This document shows positions 17,601-25,864 of a stretch of 64,000 nucleotides of DNA, piece by piece. The notes under the pieces are model-generated. The model saw only the letters and a list, made by a program, of their open reading frames with translations, was not told the DNA's origin and made no database searches. This stretch comes from Oxalobacteraceae bacterium OTU3CINTB1. Lineage in GTDB: Bacteria; Pseudomonadota; Gammaproteobacteria; Burkholderiales; Burkholderiaceae_D. The stretch covers positions 3,472,001-3,536,000 of the forward strand of contig CP099652.1 of the NCBI GenBank assembly GCA_024123955.1. The letters run 5' to 3'. The translations under genes were made by a program, and so were the position numbers. How positions within the stretch are numbered: position 1 is the first letter of the stretch; every line of letters begins with the position of its first letter.

Positions 17601-17945
17601 ATGCAAACCGATCTCGGAAAAAATGTGTTGTTGATTCACCCCAAGGAAGTCGGAGTGACGGAATTGAAGACCTTCTTCCTTGTCGCACACGGAAAACAGT
17701 TAACGACGCAGTTCGGACTCGATAAGCGTACGACACTTTTTTATCCTTGGGGTGTCGGGCAATTTGGATGGTACAAAAAGAACGTCGGATTTCCGTTGCA
17801 CGAAATCCTGCGGAACGAACATTCAGGCGTCAAGCAGGGCTTGACGGTGGCTGGCCGCGTCGTATCGAAAGCCATGCCCGGAAAGGGAGGCGCACGGTTA
17901 TGTCGAGATCAAGTAATCAATCGTTCCTTTGTGAGAGATTTTTAA
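17601..17945 (+). CDS. Short unknown protein, possibly a truncated Stv-like domain
   Basis: 114 residues from ATG 17601 (an ATG at 17586 is also possible and lies behind CGATGCGAGGAAC). It contains LKTFFLVAHGKQLTTQFGL followed by a YPWGVGQFGWY segment. A hydrophobic strand ending in His-Gly near the N-terminus is typical of the small putative-adhesin Stv domain seen in some polymorphic toxin loci, but the match is by eye only and the C-terminal GKGGARLCRDQVINRSF looks like an abrupt end. It stops 4 bases before the next gene, so the two are probably translated together and may once have been, or still be, a functional pair. Confidence 0.45.
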   Translation: MQTDLGKNVLLIHPKEVGVTELKTFFLVAHGKQLTTQFGLDKRTTLFYPWGVGQFGWYKKNVGFPLHEILRNEHSGVKQGLTVAGRVVSKAMPGKGGARLCRDQVINRSFVRDF

Positions 17946-17949
17946 TAAA

Positions 17950-19092
17950 ATGAAATTTTACCTCCAACAAAATGACGAAAACGGTCGCCCGGCTTATCGT
18001 ATCTATAAAAAAATAGATGACAACTTCGTCTTGCATGATGAGCAGTACTACCGATATATTTTGTCAAGCGGAACATCGCCCAGGGACCGGGTGTTCGTGC
18101 GGACAGTGGGCGAAACTATCGAATTTTGTCGATTTTTTCCCACACAGGGAAAGATGAAAGATTTCAGGCCGGGAGCATATGAATTAGATAACTATGTAGC
18201 GGCTGCGAAAGAGCCCAAGAGCTTTCGCGCACGCCAGTCGAGAGGATATGGATCGAGGGGATTGAAGAAACCCGTGCGGCTCTGGCACGTCAGCGGCAGC
18301 GCTGAGGCCGCTAAGGCATCTGAAGCTTTTCGCCAGAAGGTAGCGGCTGATAAAGCGGATGAGGGCGATTTGGAAATGGAGATCGTCGATAAAGAGACAT
18401 TAAGCATGGCACAGACATCGCTGACGCGTGGTCAATCATTTGTATATTTGCCAAACGTGGAGAGTGGGGTTATAAAAGATAATGTATTAATGGCCATTCC
18501 CTCCGCGCTGGGCTCATCCACGTGTGTCAAAACCGATGTGGCTCGCGTTACCGTCGGCGTGAATCCGCTGGTGCAGAAAGGAGAGCATCTGTTTTCTTTT
18601 ACGTCGACTCAAGCCGCAATGAAGGATTGCAACGCATTCACTCACGCGGTGGAGCACGCACGAGAAACAGCGAGCAATCCGAAAGGATCGTGGGAGTGGT
18701 TGCACATCCGAGGAAAGCAGATGGGTGGCGATTTCATACAAACAAATTTGGTTGCGGGAACCTATCACGGTAACTCTTCCATGATCGATTTTGAAAATTC
18801 GCTCACCGAGCACGCCCGTTTCTTCGCGGCGAATGCCACTTTGAGTTCCTATTTTGAAGTGACATGGAGCGCGGAGTGTGAACCTGCGAAGTCGCATGTC
18901 GGGCGGTGGATTCTGATCGAGTGGGAGGTTAGTTACTGTACTCCAAATGAACAGGCTGATTTCGAAGCCAACGCGAAATTCAAGGTGTTCACCAAGCGCG
19001 GTCGATTTGCGTTCGATGCGCGACGTACTGATGATTGGACCATGTTTCATGGTCAACACATGGTCAGATATTGCCAAGGTTTGCCCACGTAA
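17950..19092 (+). CDS. Candidate T6SS nuclease-like effector, otherwise unknown
   Basis: 380 residues without a known name. The first 150 residues are beta-rich, then comes a basic linker (RARQSRGYGSRGLKKPVR) and a helical stretch. The C-terminal part contains SWEWLHIRGKQMGGDF, then TNLVAGTYHGNSSMI and FENSL. The spacing of His, paired Gly and an Asn-rich turn recalls His-Me finger or HNH-type nucleases, in which a similar W-H...GG...N-L-V...N block holds the metal site. No export signal is present, so transport would need VgrG/PAAR. PAAR-like and vgrG genes follow directly. The nuclease suggestion is weak; the effector suggestion rests on location, size and foreign base composition. Confidence 0.45.
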   Translation: MKFYLQQNDENGRPAYRIYKKIDDNFVLHDEQYYRYILSSGTSPRDRVFVRTVGETIEFCRFFPTQGKMKDFRPGAYELDNYVAAAKEPKSFRARQSRGYGSRGLKKPVRLWHVSGSAEAAKASEAFRQKVAADKADEGDLEMEIVDKETLSMAQTSLTRGQSFVYLPNVESGVIKDNVLMAIPSALGSSTCVKTDVARVTVGVNPLVQKGEHLFSFTSTQAAMKDCNAFTHAVEHARETASNPKGSWEWLHIRGKQMGGDFIQTNLVAGTYHGNSSMIDFENSLTEHARFFAANATLSSYFEVTWSAECEPAKSHVGRWILIEWEVSYCTPNEQADFEANAKFKVFTKRGRFAFDARRTDDWTMFHGQHMVRYCQGLPT

Positions 19093-19138
19093 TTTGGGTC
19101 GCGCTCGGCGCGCGGCTCATTGAGATAAGAGAAAAATC

Positions 19139-19528
19139 ATGCCAAATCAAGTGTCGATGGGCGCGCTGATGACTTGTACCTTCGGCGTCGCGCCGTCGTC
19201 GCTGGTGGTGCTACCGAAGAACAAGGTGCTGGCCGAAGGTCCACCGGCGGCCAACATCATGGACCACATCCCCATGGTGAACATCATGCCGTTTGGAATG
19301 TGCAACTCCGTGGCCAATCCGATGGTCGCCGCCGCGACTGCCGCCGCGCTGGGCGTCCTGACGCCGATGCCGTGCATCCCGGCCACCAGCGCGCCGTGGG
19401 TGCCCGGCGCGTCGACCGTGTTGATCGCCAATATGCCGGCGCTCGACAACGTTTCGAAATGTATGTGCAACTGGGGTGGCGTGATCGCCTTCAGCATGGC
19501 CGGCACTGTCAAGACCATGATTCCTTAA
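19139..19528 (+). CDS. PAAR-like (DUF4150/DUF4280-type) spike-tip protein
   Basis: 129 residues, mostly small and hydrophobic: VSMGALMTCTFGVAPSSLVV, IMDHIPMVNIMPFGMCNS, and a C-terminal CMCNWGGVIAF. This is the PAAR-like family that sharpens the VgrG spike and connects cargo effectors to it. It lies 46 bases after the candidate effector and 22 before vgrG, the usual arrangement. It carries no C-terminal toxin extension, so effectors must bind separately. GC content returns to that of the core genes here, marking the right edge of the cargo island. Confidence 0.85.
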   Translation: MPNQVSMGALMTCTFGVAPSSLVVLPKNKVLAEGPPAANIMDHIPMVNIMPFGMCNSVANPMVAAATAAALGVLTPMPCIPATSAPWVPGASTVLIANMPALDNVSKCMCNWGGVIAFSMAGTVKTMIP

Positions 19529-19550
19529 CACGCAAGAAACCGAGATTCCG

Positions 19551-21518
19551 ATGCCCGCAACGCAAGCCAACCGCGACATATCCGTGACCTCCGCCTTGGC
19601 GGACGACACGCTGCTATTCCATTCGATGAGCGGCACAGAGCAGCTGGGTCGGCTGTCGGAATACCGCGTCCAGATGAGCAGCGCCAAAAAGGATATCAAG
19701 ATCGGTGACGTGCTGGGCAAGCCGATGGGCATCCATGTCAACCTGGCCGACGGCGGTGTGCGGCATTTTAACGGCGTCGTCACGCGCTTTCGCAGCAACG
19801 GCTGGGATGGCGACGCGGCGGCCTACGAGGCCATCGTCCATCCGTGGCTGTGGCTGTTGACGCGCGCCTCGAACTGCCGCATCTTCCAGGACCTGTCGGT
19901 GCCCGACATCGTCGCCGAGGTGTGCGGCGCCCCCGCGTACGGTGGCCTGGTCGATCTGTCGGCCGGCGCGCTCAGTGGCAGCTACGCCAAGCTGCCTTAC
20001 TGCGTGCAGTATCGCGAGACCGATTTCAATTTCGTCTGCCGCCTGCTGGAGGGTGCCGGCATTTACTTCTTCTTCACGCACGATGCGGACAAGCACACGA
20101 TGGTGCTGGCCGATTCCTATGGCGCGCACGTGCCCATTCCCGGCGATGCGCTGAAGTTTTCCAGCGAGGACCGGCGCCTGAGCACCGATGATGAGATGGT
20201 CTATGCATGGTCGGCGTCGGGCGAAATCGAGTCAAGCGCCTTCGCGCTCAATGATTTCGATTTCGAGAAGGCCGCCGCCAGCAACAGCGGCGGCTTGCTG
20301 GTGAAGTCGACGATTGCGGCGCCTTTCGAGCAGTCCGCGTTCGAGATGTTCGATTACCCGGGCGGCTATACGCTGGCCGCCGACGGCACCGCGCTGGCGC
20401 GCGGGCGCATGGAAAGCCTGCACGGCCAGGGCGAACGCATCGACGCCACCAGCAACGCGCGCGCGCTGTGCACTGGCCGGCTGTTCACGCTGGCCGAGCA
20501 TCCGCGCGAGGACCAGAACCGCAGCTATCTGGTGACGGAGGCCGGTTACGCGATCAAGGGCGCCGATTACCGCAGCGGCGGCGGGGGCGTCGAGTTCCAG
20601 GTGACGCTGGCGGCGATCGGCACGGCCTTTGCGTTTCGGCCGCTGCCGGTGGCGCGCAAGCCGGTGGTGCAGGGGCCGCAAACGGCGATGGTGGTCGGCA
20701 AGGCGGGCGAGGAGATCTGGACCGACAAGTACGGCCGCGTCAAGGTGCAGTTCCATTGGGACCGCCTGGGCAAGGACGATGAAAAAAGCTCGTGCTGGGT
20801 GCGCGTGTCGCAAAGCTGGGCGGGCAAGGGCTGGGGCACGATGTTCATTCCGCGCATCGGCATGGAGGTGGTGGTCGAGTTCCTGGAGGGCGACCCAGAC
20901 CGCCCGCTGATCACCGGCTGCGTCTATAACTCGGATGCGCTGCCGCCGTACGCGTTGCCGGCCGAGCAAACCAAGTCCACCCTCAAATCGAATTCGTCGA
21001 AGGGCGGAGAGGGCTTCAACGAGGTGCGCTTCGAGGACAAGAAGGGCAGCGAGGAAGTGTTTGTCCAGGCCGAGAAAGACTACAACCGCGTCGTCAAGAA
21101 CAACGACACGCTGAAGGTCGGTTTTGAGAAGGCCGACAAGGGCGACCAGACCATCGACATCAAGAACGATCAAGCCCTCACGATCGGGAACGATCAACGG
21201 GAGACCGTCAAGAACGACCAGACCATCGACATCGGCAACGATCAAAAGGAGACCGTTAAAAACAACCAGACCGTCGCCATCGGCGGCGAGCAGAAGGTCG
21301 ATGTCGACGGCGCGCAGAAGATCAAGGTGGGCACCACCATCGCGATCGAGGCCGGCACGTCGATCGAGTTGAAGGTGGGCGGCAGCAGCATCAAGATCGA
21401 GGCGGCCAAGATCACCATCAAGTCGGCCCAGATCGAGATCGCCGCCGACGCCAATATTGAAGCCAAGGCTGGAGCGATGATGGTGATCAATGGCGGCGCC
21501 ATGGTCAAGATAAATTGA
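19551..21518 (+). CDS. vgrG: VgrG spike protein (TssI)
   Basis: 655 residues. The gp27-like half includes YRVQMSSAKKDIKIGDVLGK and PYCVQYRETDFNFVCRLLEG; the gp5-like OB region includes WTDKYGRVKVQFHWDR, CWVRVSQSWAGKGWGTMFIP and EVVVEFLEGDPDRPLITG. The C-terminal tail (about residues 530-655) consists of short repeats of the type KNDQTIDIGNDQ, followed by strands such as SSIKIEAAKITIKSAQIEI that form the triangular beta-needle. There is no enzymatic extension, so this is a structural spike carrying PAAR and cargo. Confidence 0.96.
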   Translation: MPATQANRDISVTSALADDTLLFHSMSGTEQLGRLSEYRVQMSSAKKDIKIGDVLGKPMGIHVNLADGGVRHFNGVVTRFRSNGWDGDAAAYEAIVHPWLWLLTRASNCRIFQDLSVPDIVAEVCGAPAYGGLVDLSAGALSGSYAKLPYCVQYRETDFNFVCRLLEGAGIYFFFTHDADKHTMVLADSYGAHVPIPGDALKFSSEDRRLSTDDEMVYAWSASGEIESSAFALNDFDFEKAAASNSGGLLVKSTIAAPFEQSAFEMFDYPGGYTLAADGTALARGRMESLHGQGERIDATSNARALCTGRLFTLAEHPREDQNRSYLVTEAGYAIKGADYRSGGGGVEFQVTLAAIGTAFAFRPLPVARKPVVQGPQTAMVVGKAGEEIWTDKYGRVKVQFHWDRLGKDDEKSSCWVRVSQSWAGKGWGTMFIPRIGMEVVVEFLEGDPDRPLITGCVYNSDALPPYALPAEQTKSTLKSNSSKGGEGFNEVRFEDKKGSEEVFVQAEKDYNRVVKNNDTLKVGFEKADKGDQTIDIKNDQALTIGNDQRETVKNDQTIDIGNDQKETVKNNQTVAIGGEQKVDVDGAQKIKVGTTIAIEAGTSIELKVGGSSIKIEAAKITIKSAQIEIAADANIEAKAGAMMVINGGAMVKIN

Positions 21519-21540
21519 TGTCTACCCGAACGATTAACCG

Positions 21541-23055
21541 ATGATGCTGACCCTGAATGTACTCACGTATCGCAACCAGCCAACGCCATATGCGCTGGCG
21601 GGGCGCTTTTCCGACGCGGGCGGCGCCTTGGGGCGGGGACCCGACAACCTGCTGGTGCTCGACGATCCGGGCAAATACATCTCGCGCACGCACGCGCGGG
21701 TGAGTTGCCGCGACGGCACGTATTTTCTGGAGGACGTCGGCAGCAATCCCAGCGTGGTCAACGACCGCCCGCTGGGCAAGGGCCGCGAGATCATGCTGGC
21801 CGACGGCGACCGTATCGTCATCGGCGACTATCAGCTCGAGGCGCGCGTGGTCGCCGCAGCGCCGGCCTTGCCCTGGCTGCCGCCGGCGCCGTTGAACGAT
21901 CCGGCGCTGCCGTTGTTCGAGCCGCCCCCGGTTGCCGCGCCGGTGCCGCAGCCGGCGCTGGAATCGCCGTCCGTCGTCGCCGCGCCCGCGTACCAAGGCG
22001 CGCCCTTCGATGCCCTAGCCGGGGCGCGCATCCTCGATGTCGCTCCCGCCGACGGAGGCGCACTGGCCATCGATGATCCGCTAGGACTGAACCTGTTCGC
22101 GGCGCCCCCGCCGACGCCGGTCGTGCCGGGTGATTTCGGACTCAATCTGGCGACGCAATACCGCGCAGCCGAGAGCGATCATGTGTCGCCCGAGCTGGTG
22201 CCGTTCCGTATGCCGGCGGCCGATACGCCGAAGCCTGCGGCAAGCGGCTTCGCGATTCCGCATGATTACGATCCGTTGGCGGACTTTTTGCCGCCCGTGC
22301 TCGCGCCCGCGCCCACGCCACCGGAACCTGCGGCGCCTCCGCCATCGCCCGAGAGCGAGCCGGTAGCCGTGCGCGCCGAGCTTATACAACCCGTGACCAC
22401 GCCGCAAGCTTCGGCAGCCATCGCTCCAGCGACAAAACCGGCATCCTCCCCGGCCGCCAGCGACAGCGAGATACTCCAAGCGCTGCTGCGCGGCCTGGGC
22501 TTGCCCGATTTGCAGCTCAACCGCTCCGGCGTGCAGGTGGCCGAAACCGTCGGTGCGATGCTGCGCGAGGCGACCACCGGCACCATGGATGTGCTGATGG
22601 CGCGCGCGCTGACCAAGAAGGAGAGCCGCATCGACATGACGATGATCTCCGTCAGCGCCAACAACCCGCTCAAGTTCTTCCCCAATCCGGACAGCGCGCT
22701 GACGCAGATGCTGACCAACACCATGGCCGGCTACATGCCGCCGGTGCAGGCGATCCGCGGCGCCTACGACGATTTGAAGGCGCACGAACTGGCCGTCATC
22801 GCCGGCATGCGCGCGGCGCTGGCGGCGGTGCTGCAGCGCTTCGATCCGGCGCGCATCGAAAGCCGCCTCGCCGCGCCGAGCGTGATGGACAAGATGCTAG
22901 CCGCGCACCGCAAGGCCAAGCTGTGGGATCGCCTGGTGGTGCTGTACGGCGAGATCGCGCGCGAGGCCGACGACGATCTGCAGCGCCTGTACGGCGAAAA
23001 ATTCTCGGAGGCGTACGAAGAGCAGGTCGCGCGCCTGCGCCAGGCACGCAAATAG
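21541..23055 (+). CDS. tagH: FHA-domain T6SS regulator/scaffold TagH
   Basis: 504 residues. An FHA domain spans about residues 20-97, with LGRGPDNLLVLDDP, YISRTHARV (the Ser-Arg-x-His phosphothreonine-binding block), VGSNPSVVNDRPL and DRIVIGDYQLE. A long Pro/Ala-rich linker follows to about residue 310. The C-terminal domain (LRGLGLPDLQLNRSG, then ANNPLKFFPNPDSAL) is the TagH-type C-terminal region. In threonine-phosphorylation T6SSs, Fha is phosphorylated by PpkA, dephosphorylated by PppA and switches on assembly. Kinase and phosphatase genes are present at 30701-34932 and 32606-33427, so that loop is complete here. Confidence 0.92.
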   Translation: MMLTLNVLTYRNQPTPYALAGRFSDAGGALGRGPDNLLVLDDPGKYISRTHARVSCRDGTYFLEDVGSNPSVVNDRPLGKGREIMLADGDRIVIGDYQLEARVVAAAPALPWLPPAPLNDPALPLFEPPPVAAPVPQPALESPSVVAAPAYQGAPFDALAGARILDVAPADGGALAIDDPLGLNLFAAPPPTPVVPGDFGLNLATQYRAAESDHVSPELVPFRMPAADTPKPAASGFAIPHDYDPLADFLPPVLAPAPTPPEPAAPPPSPESEPVAVRAELIQPVTTPQASAAIAPATKPASSPAASDSEILQALLRGLGLPDLQLNRSGVQVAETVGAMLREATTGTMDVLMARALTKKESRIDMTMISVSANNPLKFFPNPDSALTQMLTNTMAGYMPPVQAIRGAYDDLKAHELAVIAGMRAALAAVLQRFDPARIESRLAAPSVMDKMLAAHRKAKLWDRLVVLYGEIAREADDDLQRLYGEKFSEAYEEQVARLRQARK

Positions 23056-23094
23056 ACGCGGCTTCCACAATCAATGAGCAATCGATGAGGCATC

Positions 23095-24426
23095 ATGGCT
23101 TGGAAAAATAAAGTGGTCTGGTCGGAGGGTATGCTGCTGCAGCCGCAGCACCTGCAGCAGCACGACCGTTACTGGCAAAGCCAGCTCGAGGCGCGGGTGG
23201 CCGCGTTGACGCCATACGGCTACGGCTTCGCCGACCTGCGGCTCGACGAGCAGCAACTGGCGCTGGGCAAGCTGTCGTTGCTGTCCTGCCGAGCGGTGCT
23301 GCCCGACGGTACGCCGTTCGATTTGCCGGCCGAGGACGATCTGCCGCTTCCGCTCGACGTGCCGGCCGACGCCCGCAACGTACTGGTGGTGCTGGCGTTG
23401 CCGTTGCGCCGGCACGGCGTGGCCGAAGTGGGCAACCAGGACGGCCCGGACAACTTCGCCCGCCACCGCGTGGACGACTACGAGGTCTGGGACAGCAACG
23501 GCCTGGATAACAGCGCGCTGATGCAGGTCGGTAAGCTGCGCCTGCGCCTCGCGCTGGAGAGTGAAGTCGCCAACGCTTACGCGACACTGGGCATCGCCCG
23601 CATCGTCGAGCGGCGCGCCGACAACCGCGTGGTGCTCGATCCCGAATATTGTCCGCCATGCCTGGACTTCCGCGCCGCGCCGCGCCTGGCCGGTTTCGCC
23701 GACGAATTGGTCGGCCTGCTGCACCAGCGTGGCGACGCGCTCGCCGCACGCCTTTCGCAGCCTGGTGCCAGCGGCGCTGCAGAAATCGCCGACTTCCTGC
23801 TGCTGCAATTGCTGAACCGCGCCGAGCCTCAGTTCACGCACCTCGCCGGCGCCACCGGAGTGCATCCGGAGCGGTTGTATAGCGCGATGCTGCAACTGGC
23901 CGGCGAGCTGGCTACCTTTACCGAGGCGGGCAAGCGCGCGGCGGCGTATGCGCAGTATCGTCATGACCATCTGGCCGAGAGCTTTTCGCCGGTGATCGCC
24001 GATCTGCGCCGCGCCTTGTCGACCGTGATGGACGCGCAGGCCGTGGCGATCCCGCTCGAGGAGCGCCAGTTCGGCATCCGCGTGGCAGTGTTGCCGGACA
24101 AGGAGCTGCTGCGCGCGGCTTCGTTCGTGCTGGCGGTGAACGCGCAGATGCCGGCCGAGATGGTGCGCAACGCCTTCCCGGCACAGGTCAAGATCGGCTC
24201 CGTGGAGAAGATCCGCGACCTGGTCAACCTTCAGCTGCCGGGCATCGGCCTGCGCGCCTTGCCGGTGGCGCCGCGCCAACTGCCGTTTTACGCCGGCCAC
24301 ACCTATTTTGAACTGGATCGTAGCAGCGAGTACTTCCAGCACCTCGCCAACTCGGCCGGCTTCGCGCTACACGTGGCAGGCGATTTCCCGGGATTGCAGA
24401 TGCAGTTCTGGGCCATCAGAAGGTAG
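23095..24426 (+). CDS. tssK: T6SS baseplate-membrane connector TssK (ImpJ/VasE)
   Basis: 443 residues beginning WKNKVVWSEGMLLQPQHLQQ, the TssK hallmark, followed by RYWQSQLEARVAALTPYGYG. The C-terminal half has FVLAVNAQMPAEMVRNAFP, KIRDLVNLQLPGIGLRALP and YFELDRSSEYFQHLANSAGF. TssK trimers join the baseplate wedges to TssL/TssM in the inner membrane. A good GATGAGGC lies upstream of the ATG. The gene leads directly into tssL. Confidence 0.96.
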   Translation: MAWKNKVVWSEGMLLQPQHLQQHDRYWQSQLEARVAALTPYGYGFADLRLDEQQLALGKLSLLSCRAVLPDGTPFDLPAEDDLPLPLDVPADARNVLVVLALPLRRHGVAEVGNQDGPDNFARHRVDDYEVWDSNGLDNSALMQVGKLRLRLALESEVANAYATLGIARIVERRADNRVVLDPEYCPPCLDFRAAPRLAGFADELVGLLHQRGDALAARLSQPGASGAAEIADFLLLQLLNRAEPQFTHLAGATGVHPERLYSAMLQLAGELATFTEAGKRAAAYAQYRHDHLAESFSPVIADLRRALSTVMDAQAVAIPLEERQFGIRVAVLPDKELLRAASFVLAVNAQMPAEMVRNAFPAQVKIGSVEKIRDLVNLQLPGIGLRALPVAPRQLPFYAGHTYFELDRSSEYFQHLANSAGFALHVAGDFPGLQMQFWAIRR

Positions 24427-24432
24427 GCGGGC

Positions 24433-25818
24433 GTGAGCGCGCAAGATCCCCGCGACCCCAACCCGGACCCTGACGCCACGATGATGGTGCCGCGCCCGGG
24501 CGGACGCCGGCCCGCGTCGACGGCGACGACGGCGACGGCGCCAGTCGAAACCACTGCTGTCACGCCCATAGCGGCGACGCCGCAGCCGGCCGCGCCAAGC
24601 TTTGCGGCGGTATCGCCGCCGTCGCCGTCCGCAGCGACGGTTCCCGTGTCGCTCGGCGGCGGACTCAATCCGCTGGTGCGCGCCGCCAATCCCTTGCTCG
24701 ACCTGGTGGTCCCGCTACGCACCACGGCGCAGCCACCCGATTTACAGCAGTTGCGCGAACGTCTGGCGCAGGCGCTCAAAACCTTTGAAGTCGAGGCCCG
24801 CGCGGGTGGTGTCGATAGCGAAGCCATGGCCGCCGCGCGCTATGCGCTTTGCACGCTGCTCGATGAAACCATCGCCAGCACTGCCTGGGGCAGCGGGGTG
24901 TGGAACACGCGCAGCCTGCTGGTGGCCTTCCATAATGAGGCGTCCGGCGGCGAGAAGGTGTTCCTGATCCTGCAAAGGCTAAGCCAGAATCCCGCCGCCA
25001 ACCTCGATCTGCTGGAATTGATGTATCTGTGCCTGGCTCTTGGCCTGGAAGGCCGCTACCGCATGCTGGAACAGGGCCAGGCGCAACTGGCGACGCTGCG
25101 CGAACGCCTGCTGCAGCTGATCCGCCAGCACCGTGGCAGCTATGAGGCCGACCTGTCGCCATCCTGGCGCGGCGAGACCATGCGCGCCACGTCGCCGCTG
25201 CGTCGGGTCCCGCTATGGGTGCTGGTCGCCGCCGCCGCCGTGGTCCTGCTGATCGTGCAACTGGTCTGCGGCGTCCTGCTGAACCGCGCGTCCGACCCTG
25301 TATTTGCCGAATTGTCGGCTATCCGCGTGCTGCGCACCACACCGGCGCCACCGCGCGCGCCGCCGCCGGCCGCGCCGCCCCGCATTGCCGGCTTCCTGAC
25401 ACCGGAAATCGCCCAAGGCCTGGTGAGCGTGCGCGAGACGGCGGAACGTTGCGTCATCACCGTGCGCGGCGACGGCATGTTCGGCTCCGGCAGCGCCGAG
25501 GTGCGCGACACGGTGTCGCCACTGCTGGCGCGCATCGGCGAGGCACTGAACACACTGCCGGGCAAGGTGGTCGTCATTGGCCACACCGACAACACCAAGC
25601 CGGGGCTGTCGGCGCGCCTGCCGTCCAACTATGACCTGTCCAAGGCGCGCGCCGCCGGCGTGATGACGGCGCTGGCGGGGCGCGCTGGCCCGGTGTCGCG
25701 CTACACCGCCGAGGGACGTGGCGATACCGAGCCGCTGGTCGCAAACGACAGTCCGATCAACCGCGCGCGCAACCGCCGGGTGGACATCGTCGTGTTGACA
25801 CCGGCGCCTGCGCCATGA
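24433..25818 (+). CDS. tssL: T6SS membrane protein TssL with C-terminal OmpA domain
   Basis: 461 residues from GTG 24433, six bases after the tssK stop. A disordered Pro/Ala/Thr-rich head (1-70) leads to the DotU/IcmH domain with NPLLDLVVPLR, ALCTLLDETIASTAWG and FLILQRLSQNPAANLDLLEL. One membrane helix lies at about residues 258-282. The periplasmic OmpA-like domain (345-458) has GHTDN, NYDLSKARA and NRARNRRVDI, the residues that hold peptidoglycan. It is the evolved, peptidoglycan-anchored form of TssL, so a separate TagL is not needed. Confidence 0.95.
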   Translation: MSAQDPRDPNPDPDATMMVPRPGGRRPASTATTATAPVETTAVTPIAATPQPAAPSFAAVSPPSPSAATVPVSLGGGLNPLVRAANPLLDLVVPLRTTAQPPDLQQLRERLAQALKTFEVEARAGGVDSEAMAAARYALCTLLDETIASTAWGSGVWNTRSLLVAFHNEASGGEKVFLILQRLSQNPAANLDLLELMYLCLALGLEGRYRMLEQGQAQLATLRERLLQLIRQHRGSYEADLSPSWRGETMRATSPLRRVPLWVLVAAAAVVLLIVQLVCGVLLNRASDPVFAELSAIRVLRTTPAPPRAPPPAAPPRIAGFLTPEIAQGLVSVRETAERCVITVRGDGMFGSGSAEVRDTVSPLLARIGEALNTLPGKVVVIGHTDNTKPGLSARLPSNYDLSKARAAGVMTALAGRAGPVSRYTAEGRGDTEPLVANDSPINRARNRRVDIVVLTPAPAP

Positions 25819-25864
25819 CGGTCAAAACATTGACAACTTTTGTGGGCCGCCCGGGCGGAAGATT

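Noticed and set aside
23088..23115. Near-identical start regions of tssK (GCATCATGGCTTGGAAAAAT) and tagF (31854)
   Set aside because: Both encode a similar MAW-x-N start by chance or by shared translation signals; the match ends after some 20 bases and the proteins are otherwise unrelated.
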